Assembly: GCA_947179485.1 (NCBI GenBank) | Contig: OX359245.1 | Location: forward strand, 81,579,067 to 81,643,066 | Length of the DNA: 64,000 nucleotides | Origin: Allacma fusca | Lineage: Eukaryota; Arthropoda; Collembola; Symphypleona; Sminthuridae | Reading direction: 5' to 3' | Shown here: piece after piece, positions 58,518 through 64,000 of the stretch | Layout: every line of letters starts with the position of its first letter | How positions within the stretch are numbered: the stretch's first letter is position 1 | The notes under the pieces: generated by a model | What the model was told of the DNA's origin: nothing | Database searches by the model: none | The model's input: only the letters and a program-made list of their open reading frames with translations | Translations under genes and position numbers: made by a program

Positions 58518-59789
58518 ATATTGAATTAATACATAGTCAATAGGCAACGCACCCACTGGATGCATCATATGAAAATCATACATGTACAAAGCGTGTTTTC
58601 CACATGGGGTCAAAGTCACAAAAATTAGGAAATTTCAGAAGGGGTCAACTTTAATTCACGGAGGGTCAAATTCAGCCACTCATTTTCTTAGCATGCGTTT
58701 ATCATGGAATACTTATATGCCATCGAAAAATGTAAAAACAGAAACACGGAAAAGAACTTGCAACATTGCTAAACCATAAGCCGTTGATATTTTGTTCAAA
58801 TGATTGTAGGATATATGTATAAACTAGTGTGACTAGGGTGAAGGCAAGTATTTAAAAAAAATAATTTTTGGTAATTACAGCCACTGCTGCCCTAGTCTTG
58901 TCAGATTTGACCAGAAAATGCGAGACTCTACTACACTAGGAAGCAAAATACACTTAAAATAATAGAATTGCCTTGACTACGCATGGTGTATAACTTGCAA
59001 TATCATCGGACTAGACAAGACGTGACTCGATGATACTATGCAAAAGCTAGTGAAGTCACAATTGCTTGAGGATCTCTCATGCACTGAAATTTCTATAATA
59101 AGCTATAGTAGATACATAGTATATAAATTTCTTGTGTCTTTACAATGAATGCTTTTTGTACATTTGTAAAGCTGTCCTAACGGTTTCGCATTGTGAGTGC
59201 TCATATAACAGCTATTCATTGTGCAATGCATGATGAAACAGTTTTAAAGGGTCATATTTCTGGATGTCGTTGTTTAGGATACAACAAATTTTGAAGTTAA
59301 ATGCCTGACGTGATGTAATTATTATTCTCGGTATATATTCATGAAGTATATACAAAGTGAAGGCAACCTCAATTGTAATTCAATATTCAGTTTATACTCC
59401 GAACTTCCCAGTGCTCTCCTTGTAGCTTAAGCCCCAGGTCAGCTTTTATTTGTAACAACTAACAATTGTTCTAAAATTAGTTCATAGTGTAAGTTCGTAC
59501 AAACAACCGTAAAGTAGTTGAGTTTTAATTTGTAAAACGCAATCTAGTACGTAGAGTTATCCCATGTATTAGCAAGTCTCTTGTAAGTCCGCGGAAATCT
59601 TAAATTTTCGTTTCGTTTTAATTTCGGAATAAATAGTCAGCGCTTAGATAATTTTTTATAACGGATTGTTTAAACAAACTTTCAGTCATTGAAACCAAGT
59701 GAGTTGTTTGTTTTCTCGTGTACAATGACGAATACGAACAACTCATTCTAAATCACATCTTTTTGGGAACGTTGTAGGAAATCATAGAC
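58518..59789. other. Spacer between formin fragment and the next gene
   Basis: No gene. A 65-codon frame at 58582-58779 has no support. The region ends about 90 bp after a GTTTAAACAAAC palindrome-like site at about 59668. It may include the promoter of the 59790 gene, but no TATA box stands out. Confidence 0.45.
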
Positions 59790-60438
59790 ATGTTTTGTGA
59801 ATTTCTCTTGGCCCATCCCTGGGAGGCCCTCGGAATTGCCACGGGAATTGGGGGAGGGTCCGTGTGGCTGGCAAGGCCAGTTGTACGGTGTGTCGTGGGC
59901 ATTACTTTTGGTAATGTTTATGTCTGTGTATAAATGTGTGTGTATGTATGTATGTGTATTCGTGTGTATGCATATATATGTATGCGTATGAATGTGTTTG
60001 CATATGTGCTTGTATGCATATGTGCTTGTATGCATGTGTATGCAAATGTATGTATGATTATGCAGTGTATATGTATGTACGTGTATGCCTGTTTGTGTAT
60101 GATTAGGCATATTTGTAATTCGTTTTATTTGTAATGTTGCAGGACTTGGTCTCGGCATAACGAGAAACGTTTTGCCCGGCATGGAATGGTGGGTGAACAG
60201 AACAATCGCGACAGTGGACAAGGGGGCTGGAGGTGTGAGGGACTGGGCAACGCGTGTCTGGCACATGTATGCCAATGACTGCGGAAATGAGGAGTTTTCT
60301 CCACTCCAGAACGTCACCACGGGTCAAACGATTCAAGACTTCGGGAGAATAGAGGAAGAAGAAAAAGATAAAGGAGGCCAACAGTGTGGAGGGAGTAAGG
60401 AAGAAGACGAAGACGGATTGGGAGATGATGGACTGTGA
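59790..60438 (+). CDS. Unrecognised two-exon gene, 138 aa
   Basis: Exon 1 (59790-59910) and exon 2 (60143-60438) join in phase 1 across a 232-bp intron with good sites (TTTTG|GTAATG ... ATGTTGCAG|GACTTG). Both exons are clearly richer in G and C than their surroundings, and the intron is a TGTATG microsatellite, so the coding signal is strong. The protein starts MFCEFLLAHPW, has a long Gly/Val/Ala/Ile-rich hydrophobic stretch (about residues 11-48) spanning the splice junction, then a Trp-rich amphipathic part with WWVNRT and GVRDWATRVWHMY, and an acidic Glu/Asp/Gly tail. It is likely a small membrane-associated protein. An in-frame TAG 15 nt upstream supports the start. AATAAA at about 60775 may end the transcript. 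I know no family for it. Confidence 0.65.
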
Positions 60439-61402
60439 GAGCCAGATTCAGGATCATTTTTGTAAATTTTGAGTTTGTTGATGTGACAGAGCATAAATGT
60501 TTTTTAATTAAAAATCAAAGAAAATACAATAGAAACACAAAAATATCAAAACTAACAAATTTAGAGGACACGGGGTCTGTCCGGAAATCCTGTGTTAACA
60601 TGGGGTTTGTAAAGACATTTGGGTCAACCCGGGGACTATGCGTACACCCTGGGTGAACCTGGGGCGCGTTCTCTGCGCGTAACGTATGTATCTGCATAGA
60701 AACAACATAGAGGGAATGTTCATATGGAGCAAGCTAGTGTGTATCAAAGCCTTTGTAAAACAATAATATAAAATAAATAATAAAGAAATGAAAATATTGA
60801 TGATTAGTCAAAGAGTATGTAATGTGAAAAATTATTTAACAATAGCGTTGGTTATTGACAAAACGGATATTGTCTATGATGATTACGTTTAGGTTTTGAT
60901 AAGAGTGGTGCGTTTTTGATTTTGAAAGCCTTCTTTCTCCGACCATGTATGGTATGTAAAAATTCGTTACCATGCCGGTTTTGTTGTACTAGATTTAAAC
61001 TGAGCTGCACTGGATTTTAAAAGTAATTGTAATTCAATAAATACAAGTAATTCTTGTTAGCATATTACGCATACTTTCTGTCCTACCGTTATGATGAACC
61101 TTTGCCTACTAGTAGTCCATATAAGACATGCTGCAACTACTAGTGCAGACACACCCTTGGCAAAAGTCTGCACTCAATTCTATTTAAAATAAAACTCGTA
61201 GATCACACGCAAGTGAACAATATGCCAATCATTAGGTTAACTAAAGTTAATTTATGTTCACGGTTAGGTTTAAATCACAATCAATACAGGCACAAAACAA
61301 CGTCGATTACAAAATATGAACTGTAACTCTCAACCTAAATTATATTGGACACTTGCCCTAATTCCCTTAAATGAAACCGGGCCAACTGGCCTCGTGTATT
61401 GT
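60439..61402. other. 3' region of the 138-aa gene, then spacer
   Basis: This is the likely 3' untranslated region, up to the AAATAAATAATAAAG cluster near 60775. A G-rich segment (60560-60680) has a short open frame on each strand and no resemblance to a known protein. The rest is AT-rich. Confidence 0.45.
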
Positions 61403-62711
61403 TCAGAATAGCTATTTTAGTCTAATTAAATTGACCTAAATTGTAATTACATTCAAATTAAACCCACAACTATTCGACCTATAACCTTCGAGATAACCTA
61501 TAATAAACTTAATTAAAAAATCTCGAAGCCTCACCTTAAATCGACTGATCCTAACACAGACGTGATCCTACTACTCAGCACCAGATTGATTACCCGATGT
61601 GGTCTAATGACACGCTGGTATCGTGGGTTGAAGGCTACAGTGCACTAAATGCGGGCTAAATGTAGACAAACGATCCCTGTGGCCGGCGGGATTGTTTATT
61701 TTCGGTACATACACTGGACCATGGATGGGCGTTTTTTAATACTTCGCCCTCACCTCACGAGGTATGTAAAAAAATTGTCGCACTCGCTCTCACCCGTAAC
61801 CCTCGAGACACATTGCGCTGGATCTCACACTCAGACTCGTGAGGACCTAATCTAAATCATAAGGACTCTGCCTCGGCCTCATGATTCCATAACTACGTCA
61901 AATTGCCAGTGCATTGCAATCTAGCTATCATGGACCCATCACGGTCAAGTTATTAATGTTAACAACAAGCATTCACGTTAGCCCCTCGAGTCTGACGGCG
62001 AGTAGAAGCGTCGCTTAGCTTGAAGGTTGAGACCATAGCGAGGTGAGAACTAGGTAAAAGGAATTACTCATAAATGGCGTGAGAAGTTCGAAAATTCCTA
62101 TCACGTGAAAACGTTTCCTGATTCTTGGAAAATTTGTGCAGTGAATTAATTGTCCCACCTCGTAAACCCTTTGTCAAATCTTTGTCCCGTTTTGTCCAAA
62201 AGTTGTCCAGTCAACTATTTGTCCTTAGTTTTCCAGTTAACCTCAGTTTGCCCATCCTGTCTAGTCCCTAGGTTCAGACTCACCCAGTTAAGATCTTCAA
62301 ACATACATTCAATTTTTGAGACCTTTAGTTATTTTTCTGAACTTGAGCTAATTCTTAATATTTTGAACTTATTCTGCAGACTCGTTTATGAAAAAAGATA
62401 CAGCAAGGAGGAAATGTAAGAATTATCTCGCGGAATGTAATACTTTTGTTCGAACAAAGGCTAACATTTAGTACTTACCCTCGCAACTACAGTACCTCTA
62501 GATCTTAACTTAAAAGCAATTGAATGTAAAAGTTTTAAGGGGTTTGGAAATGTTTTCTTATTCCATCTTTAAACCAATGATCATAAATATTGAATTTGAA
62601 TAATTTACCGGTTGAAAATTAACATTAAAACTATTAAACATATTCTACACCGTAATGCATGGTCATATAGTGACAAGTGAGGAGAATTGATTGACCTTTG
62701 TTTTTCAACAG

Positions 62712-62743
62712 AAAAGGAAGGTGGTGGGCAACTCGACGTTAAC
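62712..62743 (+). other. Possible 32-bp microexon (copy 2)
   Basis: It is the counterpart of 57162-57193: acceptor TTTTTCAACAG, 32 bp with two base changes, donor GTAAGT retained. Confidence 0.3.
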
Positions 62744-63303
62744 GTAAGTTAACGTTAAAATAAGTCTAAAATTGATTTCAAAATTTCTCGCTAGACATAT
62801 TATGAAGAGCGCGCTGATTCTTTAATGTGTTTTACACCCTTGCCCTGTTACCTGGTTAGTCCCTGAACTTTAATTGGTGACCTTCTCTAGCGGATTTAAG
62901 AAACTAAAGGAAAGTAATTGATACCAAAATTACACGCAAAATTGATGATTCTTCTATAGTTACCTGCAGCAGATGGGAATCCGGATTTTTAGCATAGTAC
63001 TGAGCTCCTGCTCCTCTTTGTGAATCTGATGTAGTTCTGGTGATTATTCGGTTTAATGGAGTTTTCCCCTTTTAGCTCATCACTATGAATTTATAGCATT
63101 ATGATTTTAAACTTTTAAACTTCAGTATCTATTTTTTCAAAGTATTGAGAGCCCTGTAATGTTAATTTCTTACAGCTTGGCTAGGTCTGTTTTTGTAATC
63201 AGCATTTAAATTGTAAATAAGAGCTCTTAAGAAGTGAACTGTAAAAGATGCTAAAATTTTGATTTTATGTAATCAGTTGTACGACACTTTACAATAATTC
63301 AAG

Positions 63304-63970
63304 TGGAGGCTCCTCAAACTTGAAGAACGGGATAATGGGCTCGGTTAAGTCCTCAGGTGGGGCACCCACAACAATAAACAATCGTCGGTCCCGGCAGTCC
63401 CGACACTTGTCCAAGCTGAGCATGGGAGATGACAGGGATGACATTCACGTTTGCATCCTCTGCCTCAGAGCTATCATGGACAACGAGCATGGGGTAAACA
63501 TGGTTATCCAGAAGCAAGAGTTCATCAATGTCATTGCCCTAAGCTTAAGGTACCGAAGTCTAAGAACCAATGCACTCGTCCCGGAAATCTTAGCAGCTGT
63601 CTGCCTTGTTTAAGATGGGCACCAAATTACTCTCAGAGCCTTTGACAATTTCAAGGATGTAAGCTAATTCTGTATCAAATAATATTCCTTATATTTACTA
63701 GCTTAATTGATGTAGGATGTAATTTATTAATTCTAAATATCTAAATAAAAGGTCTGACTCGAGAAAATGCTTGAAACTCTAGAGGATCACTTCATGCATT
63801 ACGAATCTTTTCACGTAGAGTTCATTGTGGCCTGTATGCAATTCATTAAGAAAGTGGTTCATTCTTTGGATGACATGAATGAGCTTGTATACCTTCAATA
63901 CAAGTTTTCCCAACTCGGCGTGGATTACTGCATGGTCAAGCTCAAGAATGCGCAGTCGGAGAAGCTAAAA
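63304..63970 (+). pseudogene. Frl: FRL/FMNL-type formin, GBD/FH3 exons (copy 2)
   Basis: It has the same layout as copy 1: exon a to 63658 with TAA at 63611-63613, intron of 93 bp, and exon b 63752-63970 with TGA at 63755-63757. Exon b is nearly identical to copy 1, while exon a has several replacements (for example [18 protein letters not shown]). Sharing both stops means they arose before the duplication, or are bypassed by splicing I cannot see. Confidence 0.8.
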
Positions 63971-64000
63971 GTATTTAATTTTTTGTCAAGATCTTTATAA

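Larger units (their letters stand above)
61403..64000. repeat. Tandem segmental duplication, copy 2
   Basis: It is the second copy of 55381-58517 and runs to the window edge, ending at the same TCAAGATCTTTATAA. It differs by many point changes and a deletion removing the 3' half of the embedded MITE. Confidence 0.9.

Noticed and set aside
59748..60320. 190-codon minus-strand frame with His/Thr/Tyr repeats
   Set aside because: It runs antisense through the plus-strand exons and the microsatellite intron; the plus-strand spliced model explains the sequence better.

Overview
This window looks like one stretch of an arthropod nuclear genome. A springtail (Collembola) is my best guess. The DNA is AT-rich, genes are split by short GT-AG introns, and there is no bacterial gene organisation. 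The recognisable host families are a seven-transmembrane gustatory-type receptor, a fatty acyl-CoA reductase and an FRL/FMNL formin. The taxon is an inference; no marker gene is present.

Most of the window is transposable elements. The largest is a Ty3/gypsy LTR retrotransposon at 12959-23688 with both LTRs, a polypurine tract and a 4-bp target duplication. It has a decayed gag-pol and an unusual long third reading frame after the integrase. A BEL/Pao element at 38677-41477 has nearly identical LTRs and an open gag-protease frame but no reverse transcriptase. A 5'-truncated LINE lies at about 43066-44470. Many small non-autonomous DNA transposons are scattered throughout, most with hAT-like ends (8-bp target duplications, TIRs starting YARNG). 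Each family has its own short motif iterated near the ends: CCGGTT, GTACCC, GTTCCG, GATTCAAT and others.

Two old segmental duplications organise the host sequence. Copy A (about 9709-26265, split by the gypsy element) and copy B (about 36508-53945, split by the BEL region, the LINE and a 2-kb hAT-like element) each carry a small secreted cysteine-containing peptide gene on the minus strand and a receptor gene on the plus strand. The receptor is an apparently intact 388-aa gene in copy B (52388-53665) and a pseudogene in copy A (24597-25994). Copy A sits between a first exon (26740-26919) and a last exon (9018-9351) of fatty acyl-CoA reductase type, both on the minus strand, as if it had replaced the middle of such a gene.

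The right end (about 55381-58517 and 61403-64000) is a second, tandem duplication carrying exons of an FRL/FMNL-type formin GBD/FH3 region. Both copies share the same two in-frame stops. Between them lies an unrecognised two-exon gene (59790-60438, 138 aa). The remaining stretches hold AT-rich spacer, minisatellites and small open frames that I do not recognise.
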